Part shown: positions 1 to 7,058 of the stretch, piece by piece
Position numbering within the stretch: the stretch's first letter is position 1
Layout: each line of letters opens with the position of its first letter
Origin: Chloroflexota bacterium
GTDB lineage: Bacteria; Chloroflexota; Limnocylindria; Limnocylindrales; CSP1-4
NCBI GenBank assembly: GCA_004297395.1
Contig: SCUO01000107.1
Coordinates: forward strand, 1 to 35,650
Length of the DNA stretch: 35,650 nucleotides
Reading direction: 5' to 3'
Notes under the pieces: model-generated
Database searches by the model: none
What the model was told of the DNA's origin: nothing
Seen by the model: only the letters and a program-made list of their open reading frames with translations
Program-made: the position numbers and the translations under genes

Positions 1-1569
1 GATCGCGCGCCGCATCGCGGCAGCCTTGTGCTCGGTCTCCTCGAACTCCTTCTCGGGCACGCTGCCGGCGACGATCCCGGCGCCGGTGTGGATGTGGGCC
101 CGGCCGTCCTTCAGCACCGCGCTCCGGATCGTGATCGCGGTGTCGAGGTTGCCGTCGTAGCCGAGGTAGCCGACCGCGCCGCCGTACAGCCCGCGCCGCT
201 CGCCTTCCGCGGCGGCGATGAGCTGCATCGCCCGGACCTTCGGGGCGCCGCTGAGCGTCCCGGCTGGGAAGACCGCCCGGAGCGCATCGAGGGCATCGAG
301 GTCGGGCCGGAGCCGGCCCTCGACGTGGCTCACGAGATGGAGGACGTGGCTGTACTTCTCGACCTCCATGTACTTGCTGACCGTCACCGTCCCGGGTCGC
401 GCCACCCGGCCGAGGTCGTTGCGGCCGAGGTCGACGAGCATCACGTGCTCGGCCCGCTCCTTGGGGTCGCGCTGGAGCTGCTCGGCCAGGATCGCGTCCT
501 CGCCGGCGTCGGCGCCGCGGGGCCGGGTGCCGGCGATCGGGTGCGTCGTCAGGCGATCACCGTCGAGCTGGACGAGGAGCTCGGGGCTCGCACCAACGAC
601 CTCGAAGCCCGGGACACGGGTGAAGAACAGGTACGGGCTCGGGTTCACCCGCCGCAGGCTGCGGTAGAGCCCGATGCCGTCGAGCCGCCTGCCGGTGGCG
701 GGATCGACCGGAAGGTCGAACGACTGGCGCCGGGCGAGGACGACCTGGATCGCCTCGCCGGCCGCGATCGCGTCCTTGGCGACCTCGACCGCGTGGACGT
801 ACTCGTCGCGGCCGAGGCTGGCGTCGATGGCGGCGGCGGAAACGGCGCCGGCGGCGGGTGCCGCACCCGAGCCGTTGGTCGAGCCGCCGCGGGCGGTCGT
901 TCCGGCCATCTCGGCGGCCGACGGCCGAGCGGTCTTCTCGAGGGCCTCGAAGATCGCCGTCTCGGCGATCCGGTAGCGACCCTCGAAGTCGGGCGCGTCG
1001 GTGTGGAGCGAGGCGATCGCCGAGAGGGTGTGGGTCAGGTGGTCGAAGACGAGGACGAGGTCGGTCTCGATGAAGGCCGCCGTGGGCACCCCGGTGGGAT
1101 CGATGTCCGGGAGCGGGACCGACGGCTCGAAGATCGACACCGCGTCGTAGGCCAGGGCGCCGACGGCCCCGCCGGTGAAGCGGGGCATGCCCTCGCGCGG
1201 CGCGACGCGGCGCTGCGGCACGAACTCGCGCAACGCCTGGAGCGGGTCGCGGGCCTCGACGTCCCGGATCGGGAGGTCCGGCGCGTACTCGGGAACCGTC
1301 ACCGGCCGGTCCTGGATCCGGGCCTGGCCGTTCCGGACCTCGAGCAGCCGCCGTGGTCCGATCCCGAGGAACGAGTAGCGGCCCAGTCGCTCCCCGCCCT
1401 CGACGGATTCGAGGAGGTAGGCCGGGGTCGTGCCGTCGTCGAGGCGCAGGAACGCGCCGATCGGGGTCTCGAGGTCGGCCGGACGCGTGGCGCGCAGGAG
1501 CACGGTGTTGGCCGTCGCCGAGTGGCGCTTGGCCTCGGCCAGGCTGAGCGGGTCCGCGCTGCTGTTCAT
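1..1569 (-). CDS. trpE: Anthranilate synthase component I (3' end outside window)
   Basis: TrpE converts chorismate to anthranilate with ammonia supplied by TrpG, the first step of tryptophan synthesis. Reading from an ATG at 1569, the N-terminus carries the tryptophan feedback-site motif YLLES followed by GRYSFLG. The C-terminal chorismate-binding domain has IAGTRPRG, HVMLVDLGRNDLGRV, FPAGTLSGAPKVRAM and GAGIVAGSVPEKEFEE, which lie near the normal end of the protein. About 523 codons are visible, so only a short tail is missing. An Ala/Gly/Ser-rich linker separates the two halves at about residues 225-245. Tryptophan feedback residues and the T-box leader favour TrpE over PabB. The trp genes expected downstream would lie to the left of the window. 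Confidence 0.95.
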   Translation of the reverse strand, partial: MNSSADPLSLAEAKRHSATANTVLLRATRPADLETPIGAFLRLDDGTTPAYLLESVEGGERLGRYSFLGIGPRRLLEVRNGQARIQDRPVTVPEYAPDLPIRDVEARDPLQALREFVPQRRVAPREGMPRFTGGAVGALAYDAVSIFEPSVPLPDIDPTGVPTAAFIETDLVLVFDHLTHTLSAIASLHTDAPDFEGRYRIAETAIFEALEKTARPSAAEMAGTTARGGSTNGSGAAPAAGAVSAAAIDASLGRDEYVHAVEVAKDAIAAGEAIQVVLARRQSFDLPVDPATGRRLDGIGLYRSLRRVNPSPYLFFTRVPGFEVVGASPELLVQLDGDRLTTHPIAGTRPRGADAGEDAILAEQLQRDPKERAEHVMLVDLGRNDLGRVARPGTVTVSKYMEVEKYSHVLHLVSHVEGRLRPDLDALDALRAVFPAGTLSGAPKVRAMQLIAAAEGERRGLYGGAVGYLGYDGNLDTAITIRSAVLKDGRAHIHTGAGIVAGSVPEKEFEETEHKAAAMRRAI

Positions 1570-1587
1570 CGTCGAGTTCGCCTCAGA

Positions 1588-1900
1588 ATCAAGAACGACC
1601 TTCGTCCTCCCGGGACGAAAGGTCGTGCCTTCCGCGGTGCCACCCTCATTCGGCGATTGCCGCACTTCGTGACCGACGAGGTGTCGCTCGCTCCGCGTGC
1701 GACGTTCTGATCGGCGCTGCCCTGTATCGCTGGCGCTCTGCGCCGGAGCCTACTTGATCGCGACCGCAGGTCGCGCCCGTTCGGTCCGGAGGCTCCCGGG
1801 TCCATTCGCCGCCGCCGTCGCTCCGGTTTCCACCAGCCACCGGATCTCTCTGCCGACGCCCGACGGGTACTCGTCCCGTTCACAGCCGCTCTTCAGTTGA
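1588..1900 (-). promoter_or_regulatory. T-box leader (tRNA-Trp sensing) of trpE
   Basis: The roughly 330-base leader of trpE has the standard T-box parts in order. A GACGAGTAC segment (1875-1867) and an AGAGAG loop (1851-1846) are followed by GGTGGCTGGTGGAAACC in the apical part of stem I. A TGG triplet (1804-1802) sits in GAATGGACC, which fits a specifier loop reading tryptophan. A hairpin CGCGACC-TGC-GGTCGCG (1775-1759) could be stem III. The T-box proper, AGGGTGGCACCGCGG, is at 1646-1632; its TGGC bulge would pair with a tRNA ending GCCA, as tRNA-Trp does. A terminator hairpin follows. Uncharged tRNA-Trp should stabilise the antiterminator and switch trpE on. Confidence 0.93.
1595..1626 (-). 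terminator. T-box intrinsic terminator
   Basis: The minus strand reads ACGACC-T-TTCGTCC, a five-base loop, then GGACGAA-GGTCGT. This is a 13-bp stem with one bulged T, followed by TCTTGATTCT. Its 5' arm begins directly downstream of the T-box sequence, as expected for the alternative terminator state. Confidence 0.85.
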
Positions 1901-1906
1901 GGCCGG

Positions 1907-1936
1907 AGTCTAGGCGGAGGGCACGTGGAGCGTCAA
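1907..1936 (-). promoter_or_regulatory. trpE promoter
   Basis: The minus strand has TTGACG (1936-1931), an 18-base spacer and TAGACT (1912-1907). The predicted start near 1900 coincides with the 5' edge of the T-box. A second TTGACC (1953-1948) lies 17 bases further upstream inside a tandem repeat. Confidence 0.65.
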
Positions 1937-1965
1937 GCACCCCGGAGGGTCAAGCAACCCGGACG
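1932..1965. repeat. 17-bp tandem repeat, two copies
   Basis: GTCAAGCACCCCGGAGG is followed immediately by GTCAAGCAACCCGGACG, with 15 of 17 positions identical. On the minus strand each copy carries a TTGAC -35-like core, so the repeat doubles the -35 element of trpE while lying just upstream of the divergent toxin-antitoxin pair. Confidence 0.85.
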
Positions 1966-1971
1966 TATGGT
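1966..1971 (+). promoter_or_regulatory. Possible -10 box of the vapBC-type operon
   Basis: TATGGT lies 12 bases before the antitoxin ATG, within CGTATGGTAGCGTATATGG, which contains two similar CGTAT(AT)GG half sites. This could be both promoter and autoregulatory operator, as is usual for ribbon-helix-helix antitoxins. No good -35 is seen. Confidence 0.35.
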
Positions 1972-1983
1972 AGCGTATATGGC

Positions 1984-2205
1984 ATGGAGAAGACGACCGT
2001 GTACCTGCCGACGGAGCTCAAGCGAGCCCTCGAGCGGGCGGCCCGCCTCGAGGGTCGGAGCGAGGCGGAGCTGATTCGCGAGGGCGTCGCCGCGGTCGTC
2101 GAGCCGCATCGCGTGGCCGAACCGACGCTTCCGCTTTTCGCCAGCGAAACCGGTGACATCGCTGACCGCGTCGATGAGCTGCTCGAGGGCTTCGGCGAGT
2201 CGTGA
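1984..2205 (+). CDS. Ribbon-helix-helix antitoxin (VapB/CopG-like)
   Basis: A 73-residue protein starts MEKTTVYLPTELKRALERA. This is the typical beta strand (TTVYLP) and two helices of a ribbon-helix-helix DNA-binding domain, with RSEAELIREGV in the second helix. The acidic C-terminal tail (GDIADRVDELLEGF) is the kind of segment that wraps and blocks a PIN toxin. It is joined to the toxin gene by a GTGA stop/start overlap, so the two are translationally coupled. By family analogy it should neutralise the toxin and repress its own promoter. The ATG at 1984 was chosen because the motif starts there; no clear ribosome-binding site precedes it. Confidence 0.85.
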   Translation: MEKTTVYLPTELKRALERAARLEGRSEAELIREGVAAVVEPHRVAEPTLPLFASETGDIADRVDELLEGFGES

Positions 2206-2624
2206 TCCTCATCGATGCCAGCGGGCTCATCTGCGCCATGGATGCGACCGACCCGCTGCAGCGACGCGCCGCGGCGGCCGTCCGCGCCTCACGAGGTCCC
2301 CGGCTCCTCTCGCCATTCATCCTCGCCGAGCTCGACTACCTCCTGACAGCGTGGGTCGATCGACGCGTTGCTCGTCGCCTGCTCGACGAGATTGGCGAGG
2401 GCGCGTATCGGCTGGAGCCGTTCGATTCCACTGACGTGGCAGCGGCGGCCGGCATCATCGATCGGTTCGCCAGCCTCGACATCGGCCTCGCCGACGCGTC
2501 CATCGTCGTGCTGGCCGAGCGCCACGGCGTCCGCGACGTCCTGACCCTCGACGAGCGGCACTTTCGAGCGCTCCGCGCCGACGGCAAGCCGTTCCGGATC
2601 CTGCCTGCCGATCTCGCGGCCTAG
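2202..2624 (+). CDS. PIN-domain ribonuclease toxin (VapC-like)
   Basis: The 140-residue protein is a complete PIN domain. It begins MILIDASGLI with Asp5, has Glu43 in FILAELDYLL, Asp93 and Asp98 in SLDIGLADASIVVLAERHG, and Asp117 in VLTLDERHF. These are the acidic residues that hold the catalytic metal in VapC-type endoribonucleases. The start is the GTG inside the GTGA overlap with the antitoxin. VapC toxins usually cleave tRNA or rRNA; the target here cannot be told from sequence. Its TAG stop lies in a CTAG palindrome that also supplies the stop of the convergent permease gene. Confidence 0.88.
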   Translation: MILIDASGLICAMDATDPLQRRAAAAVRASRGPRLLSPFILAELDYLLTAWVDRRVARRLLDEIGEGAYRLEPFDSTDVAAAAGIIDRFASLDIGLADASIVVLAERHGVRDVLTLDERHFRALRADGKPFRILPADLAA

Positions 2625-3850
2625 CCTCGGTCGAACGGCGTCCCGAGGGCCGCCGGCGGCCTGAGCCGCTGTCGAGCCAGGGCCAGCACGACGAGCGTCG
2701 TCAGGTGCGGGGCGAAGCTGACGAGCTCCGACGGCACGATCCGCTCGACCCAGAACCAGACGAGCATCACGATCGCCGGGATGCCGAACAGCAGCCCGCC
2801 CCGCCAGTCGCACGCCAGGCCACGGCGGAGTGCCAGCCAGGCGAACAGCAGGCCCAGACCCGCGAGCAGCACGCCGACCGTGACCTCCTGCCGCGTCCGG
2901 AGCGCATCCGTGAAGCCGAAGATCAGCGAACCGAGGGTCACGGACCACGGGTTCCAGTTGCCGAAGATGACAGTCGCCAGGCCGATGAAGCCGCGGCCGG
3001 CGGTCTGGCCCTCCCGATACAGGCTCGATGCCACCGTCACGAGGTAGAAGCCACCGAGGCCGGCGAGGCCGCCCGACACGGCAAGCGCGAGATAGCGATA
3101 GCGCCACGGTCGGACGCCGAGCGAATCCGCCGCCTCGGGCGCCTCCCCCACGGCCCGAATCCGAAGCCCCAGCCGCGTCCGCCACAGGACGTACCACGTC
3201 GCCGGCACGAGCGCGACGACGCCGATGGTGAGGAGCGAGACGTCGGTGACGAGGCCCAGGACGACCGCGGCGGCATCAGACAGGACCGGGATTCCGGCCG
3301 CCTCTGCCGGCCCGATGAGCGCCTCGGCACCGGGCATGCTGACCGTCGCGATGTCCGGGACCGGCGGCGACGTCGTGATCGACCCACCCGGGACGCCGGC
3401 GAACGTGACCGACGACAGGAACCGGGTCAGGCCCGCCGCGAGCAGCCCCAGCGAGAGGCCCGAGATCGCCTGATCGACGCCAAACGTCACGGTGAGGAGC
3501 CCCAGGAGCAGGCCGAACGCGACCCCCGCCCCGATCCCGGCGACGAGCCCGGGCCCGATCCCCCACTCGATCGCGGCCCAGGCCCCGAACCAGGTGCCGG
3601 CGATCATCATCCCCTCGAGGCCGAGGTTGATGACGCCGGACCGTTCGGCCCACAGCGCCCCGAGGCCGGCCAGCAGGATCGGCGCGGCAAATCGGAGGGT
3701 CGCCGATATCCCGCCGCGGGAGAAGAGGTCGGGCGCCTCGAACGCGCCGCTGAGCAACGACAGGACGGCGAAACCCAGGACGACCCGGACGACCGGGCCG
3801 GCAAGGCGCGTCGAGATCGATACCGGCGTCGACATCGATGCCGCCGTCAC
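2621..3850 (-). CDS. BMP-type nucleoside ABC transporter permease, YufQ/NupC-like
   Basis: This multi-spanning membrane protein of about 409 residues has the permease motif SGVINLGLEGMMIAGTW and a conserved loop GLRIRAVGEAPEAADSLGV. Together these mark the second permease of BMP-family nucleoside importers. It overlaps the upstream permease by GTGA, which supports the GTG start at 3850; an ATG at 3835 is the alternative. A C-terminal extension of about 90 residues, with further hydrophobic segments from roughly residue 315 onward, goes beyond the usual length of about 310. The substrate is inferred from the family and from the neighbouring ribokinase and pyrimidine genes. Confidence 0.85.
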   Translation of the reverse strand: MTAASMSTPVSISTRLAGPVVRVVLGFAVLSLLSGAFEAPDLFSRGGISATLRFAAPILLAGLGALWAERSGVINLGLEGMMIAGTWFGAWAAIEWGIGPGLVAGIGAGVAFGLLLGLLTVTFGVDQAISGLSLGLLAAGLTRFLSSVTFAGVPGGSITTSPPVPDIATVSMPGAEALIGPAEAAGIPVLSDAAAVVLGLVTDVSLLTIGVVALVPATWYVLWRTRLGLRIRAVGEAPEAADSLGVRPWRYRYLALAVSGGLAGLGGFYLVTVASSLYREGQTAGRGFIGLATVIFGNWNPWSVTLGSLIFGFTDALRTRQEVTVGVLLAGLGLLFAWLALRRGLACDWRGGLLFGIPAIVMLVWFWVERIVPSELVSFAPHLTTLVVLALARQRLRPPAALGTPFDRG

Positions 3851-4926
3851 GCCATCGTCCCTTCGACCGCCCGGGCCACCGCCCGGCGCTCCTGCCGCGT
3901 GCGCGCTCGCCGGACGAGCTCGTAGGCCACGACGATCGACAGGACGATGACCGCCTGGAGGATTGTCACGATCTCCTTCGAGACGCCGGACAGGTCGAGG
4001 ACCTGGGCCGAGCGCTCGAGGAAGGCCCAGACGAACGCCCCCACGGCGACCCCGACGGGATGATTCCGCCCGAGGATCGCGACCGACAGGCCGGTGAAGG
4101 CCAGCCCGGCCGGGAAGTCGAGGCCAAACCGGTGGGAGCTGCCGAGGAGCTGCGGCAGACCGACGAGTCCCGCGATCGCGCCGGATGCCGCCATCGCCAG
4201 GAAGGCCAGGCGCGGCCCCCGGATCCCGGCGACCGTCGCGGCTCGTTCCGAGAAGCCCATCGTCCTGGCCTCGAAGCCGATCGTCGTCCGGTTGAGGACG
4301 AACCCGTAGCCGGCGCCGGCGAGGGCTGCCAGGAGAACGAGGCCGTTGAGGTCGCCGGCGGGCGTGGGGATGGCCGGGATCCAGCCCGATTCCGCGATCG
4401 TTGCGGTGGTGACGTTGTTGCTGCCGGGGGCCAGTCGGCCGAGGCGCTCGGGTGACAGCAGCCAGGCGATGAGCCCCGTGGCGACGGCGTTGAGCATGAT
4501 GGTGGAGATGACGACGTTGACGCCCCGCCGGACGTAGAGGAGCCCGGCGATCGCGGCCCAGGCGGCGCCGGCCACGAGCGCGACGCCGGCGATCAGCGCG
4601 AGGTGGAGCGGGGCCGGCAGGGCCACCCCGGCGCCGACGACCGCGGTGGCGAAGGCGGCGAGCCGGTACTGCCCGTCGATGCCGATGTTGAACAGCCGGA
4701 GATGGAACCCGACCGCCGCGGCAATCCCGGCGAGGTAGTACGGAATGGCCTTGTTGACGACGGCGACCAGGGTCTCCGGGCGGAGGCCGTAGGCGAGGGC
4801 GTCGAGGAGGGTCGTGCCCGGGTCCGCGCCCGCGGCGGCGAGGACGGCAGCTGCGACCACCAGGGCCAGGAACGCGGCCGCGGCGGGCGCGGCGAGGAGG
4901 AGGGCGGCGCCTCGAAGTCGGGCCAT
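3847..4926 (-). CDS. BMP-type nucleoside ABC transporter permease, YufP/NupB-like
   Basis: The 359-residue integral membrane protein has the family motifs FNIGIDGQYRLAA and GVNVVISTIMLNAVATGL, and a coupling-type loop GFEARTMGFSERAATVAGI. It is the first permease of the importer and would pair with the downstream YufQ-like permease. Its start lies 14 bases after the stop of the lipoprotein gene. In known operons an ATPase gene with two nucleotide-binding domains sits between these two genes; there is no room for one here. The length agrees with the family (about 350). Confidence 0.88.
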   Translation of the reverse strand: MARLRGAALLLAAPAAAAFLALVVAAAVLAAAGADPGTTLLDALAYGLRPETLVAVVNKAIPYYLAGIAAAVGFHLRLFNIGIDGQYRLAAFATAVVGAGVALPAPLHLALIAGVALVAGAAWAAIAGLLYVRRGVNVVISTIMLNAVATGLIAWLLSPERLGRLAPGSNNVTTATIAESGWIPAIPTPAGDLNGLVLLAALAGAGYGFVLNRTTIGFEARTMGFSERAATVAGIRGPRLAFLAMAASGAIAGLVGLPQLLGSSHRFGLDFPAGLAFTGLSVAILGRNHPVGVAVGAFVWAFLERSAQVLDLSGVSKEIVTILQAVIVLSIVVAYELVRRARTRQERRAVARAVEGTMA

Positions 4927-4940
4927 CGGGGCGACGACCG

Positions 4941-5975
4941 TCAGGGCGTCTCGGGGACCGTGATCTCCCCGGCCACGATGCCCGCGGCGTAGGCGTCGAG
5001 CTCGGCGGCGATGTCATCGACGAAGCCGCCGGAGGTGGCGTACCCGACGCCGCCGTTGGCCAGGCCGTAGGTCACGACGCCCGGCGTGAAGGTCATGTTC
5101 GCGACCGAGACGAGGAACTCGTACGTCCCGACGTTGGCGTTCTTCAGCATCGAGGTCAGGATGTGGTCGCGGACGGCCTCGGGTGCGAGGCGGTACTCAT
5201 CGGCATCCACGCCGATCGACCACGAGCCGCTTGCGGCCGCCGCCTCGTGGACGCCGGCGCCCGAGCCGCCCGCCGCCGCGAAGATGACGTCGACGCCGTT
5301 GTCGTACATCCCCAGCGCCGCCTCCCTGCCATGCGGCGGATCGCCGAAGCCCGAGTAATCGGGTGGCTGGCTGAGGTACGTGGCCTGGACCTCGACGTCG
5401 GGGTTGGCCTGCCTGGCCCCAGCCGCGAAGCCGGCCTCGAACTTCTGGATGAGCGGGATCTGGACCGCGCCGATGAACCCGACCTGGTCGGTCTGGGTCC
5501 AGAGGCCCGCAGCGGCCCCGACGAGGAACGAGCCCTCGTGCTCGGCGAACAGGATGCCCCGGACATTGGGGCCGGTGACGGTCCCGTCATCGACGATGGC
5601 GAATCTGACCAGCGGGAACTCTGCGGCCACGGTCTGCATCGGAACGGCGTAGGTGAACCCGACCGCGATGATCGCGTCGTAGCCGCGCTCGGCCAGGAGC
5701 CTGAGGCGCTCGGCCCGGTCGTCGTCCGTGTCGTCGAGCTTGGCCGTGACCTCGATGAGCTCGAGGCCCAGCTCGTCGGCCGCCTGCTTCGCGCCGTTGT
5801 AGGCGATGTCGTTGAAGCCGCCGTCGCCGCGTCCCGAGATGTCGTACGCGACCGCGACGCTGTTGATCGGGGGCGTCGGTGGCGTCGTCCCGGACCCGCT
5901 GCCCGTGGTCCCGAGGCAGGCGCTGAGACCAAGGCCGGCCGCGATGGCGAGGGCGATGAGCCGTCGAGGGTGCAC
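4941..5975 (-). CDS. BMP-family substrate-binding lipoprotein
   Basis: This 344-residue exported lipoprotein should capture nucleosides outside the membrane and hand them to the two permeases downstream. From the GTG at 5975 it reads a basic start, a hydrophobic stretch and the lipobox LSAC with Cys20. A Gly/Ser/Thr/Pro linker follows. The mature part has SVAVAYDISGRGDGGFNDIAY, the characteristic BMP/PnrA signature, then YDAIIAVGFTYA and GVDVIFAAAGGSGAGVHEAA. It is divergent from ribokinase with only 46 bases between the two GTG starts. Nucleoside specificity is inferred from family and context. Confidence 0.9.
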   Translation of the reverse strand: MHPRRLIALAIAAGLGLSACLGTTGSGSGTTPPTPPINSVAVAYDISGRGDGGFNDIAYNGAKQAADELGLELIEVTAKLDDTDDDRAERLRLLAERGYDAIIAVGFTYAVPMQTVAAEFPLVRFAIVDDGTVTGPNVRGILFAEHEGSFLVGAAAGLWTQTDQVGFIGAVQIPLIQKFEAGFAAGARQANPDVEVQATYLSQPPDYSGFGDPPHGREAALGMYDNGVDVIFAAAGGSGAGVHEAAAASGSWSIGVDADEYRLAPEAVRDHILTSMLKNANVGTYEFLVSVANMTFTPGVVTYGLANGGVGYATSGGFVDDIAAELDAYAAGIVAGEITVPETP

Positions 5976-6021
5976 GGCGCCACGGTATCGTGTCCGCGAT
6001 CGAGGGGCGGAGGAGGTGCGC

Positions 6022-6975
6022 GTGGACGTGGCGCGGGGCACTGGCTCGGGGCGGCCGCCGGCCGTGGCCGTGGTCGGGAGCATGAACATCGACCTCATCG
6101 CCTACGCGCAGCGTGCCCCGGGACCGGGCGAGACCGTCATCGGCGATCGGTTCCAGTCGGGCTTCGGGGGCAAGGGCGCCAACCAGGCGGTGATGGCCCG
6201 CCTCCTGGGGGCGAAGGTTGCCTTCGTGGGCGCCCTGGGCGACGACCCCTACGCCACGATGACGCTCGAGAACTTCGCCCGCCTGGGCGTGGACGCGTCG
6301 GGCGTGATGCGCGTGGTCGGCTCGAGCGGCGTTGCGCCGATCTGGGTCGAAGCCGACGGGACGAACCGGATCATCGTCGTCTCCGGCGCCAACGACCTCG
6401 TCACCCCGGAGCACGCCACCGAGGCGGTCAGCGCGATGGCGAGGGTGGATGTCGCCGTCGGGCAGTTCGAGATCCCCCAGGCGGTGACGGCTGCGGGGTT
6501 CGCCGCAGCCCGCGCCCGTGGCGCCGTGACGATCCTCAACCCGGCCCCCGCCGCCCCGATCCTGCCAGCCCTCCTGGCCGTGACCGACTGGCTCATCCCG
6601 AACGAGGTCGAGTTCGCCGCGATCGGCGGCTCCGGCGCAGACCCGACCGACGCGGAATTCTCGGCCTACGCTCGCGGGACCGGGACCCGCCTCGTGGTGA
6701 CCCTCGGGTCACGCGGCGCCGCCCTCGTGGGCGTCGACGGTCGGGTCGCGCGCGTGCCGGCCGAACCGGTCGCCGCCGTCGACACGACCGGCGCCGGCGA
6801 CGCCTTCGTCGGGGCCTTCGCGGTCGGGATGGCACTGGGCCTGCCCGAGCTGGATGCCTTGCGTCTCGGGATCGCCTGCGCCTCGGACAGCGTCACCCGG
6901 CCGGGGACGCAGTCGTCGTTCCCGGACCCCGCGGCCGCCGCCGCGATCCTTGCCCGGATCGGCCGCCCGGGGTGA
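6022..6975 (+). CDS. rbsK: Ribokinase (PfkB family)
   Basis: A PfkB-family sugar kinase of 317 residues that phosphorylates ribose at O5 with ATP. Signatures are VVGSMNIDLIAYAQRAPGPGET at the N-terminus (glycine hinge and substrate contacts), GGKGANQAVMARLLGA, and the C-terminal DTTGAGDAFVGAF, which contains the catalytic Asp and the anion hole. WLIPNEVEF and LVVTLGSRGAALV are also typical. The GTG at 6022 follows GGAGGAGG with a five-base gap. Its place beside a nucleoside importer suggests that it uses ribose released from nucleosides, but no nucleosidase gene is in the window. A nucleoside kinase role cannot be ruled out. Confidence 0.88.
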   Translation: MDVARGTGSGRPPAVAVVGSMNIDLIAYAQRAPGPGETVIGDRFQSGFGGKGANQAVMARLLGAKVAFVGALGDDPYATMTLENFARLGVDASGVMRVVGSSGVAPIWVEADGTNRIIVVSGANDLVTPEHATEAVSAMARVDVAVGQFEIPQAVTAAGFAAARARGAVTILNPAPAAPILPALLAVTDWLIPNEVEFAAIGGSGADPTDAEFSAYARGTGTRLVVTLGSRGAALVGVDGRVARVPAEPVAAVDTTGAGDAFVGAFAVGMALGLPELDALRLGIACASDSVTRPGTQSSFPDPAAAAAILARIGRPG

Positions 6976-6990
6976 TCCAGCGAGACAAGC

Positions 6991-7020
6991 GCTGAGGCCC
7001 TCCTCGCGGAGGGCCTCAGC
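6991..7020. terminator. Bidirectional hairpin between ribokinase and NCS1 permease
   Basis: GCTGAGGCCCTCC, loop TCGC, GGAGGGCCTCAGC: a perfect 13-bp stem, 15 bases after the ribokinase stop and 38 bases after the convergent permease stop. The T-rich tail is weak on both strands. Confidence 0.7.
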
Positions 7021-7058
7021 AGGTGCTCGCGACTGCCCGGCGGAGCCGGGCGGCAGGG

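Noticed and set aside
28-1710. Long plus-strand open frame of about 560 codons
   Set aside because: It is antisense to trpE and its T-box. The product is an Arg/Gly/Asp/Val-rich sequence without domains, as expected opposite a GC-rich gene.
5976-6098. Longer N-terminus for the BMP lipoprotein from an ATG at 6098
   Set aside because: It would put about 40 extra residues before the signal peptide and overlap ribokinase. The GTG at 5975 gives a normal lipoprotein signal.
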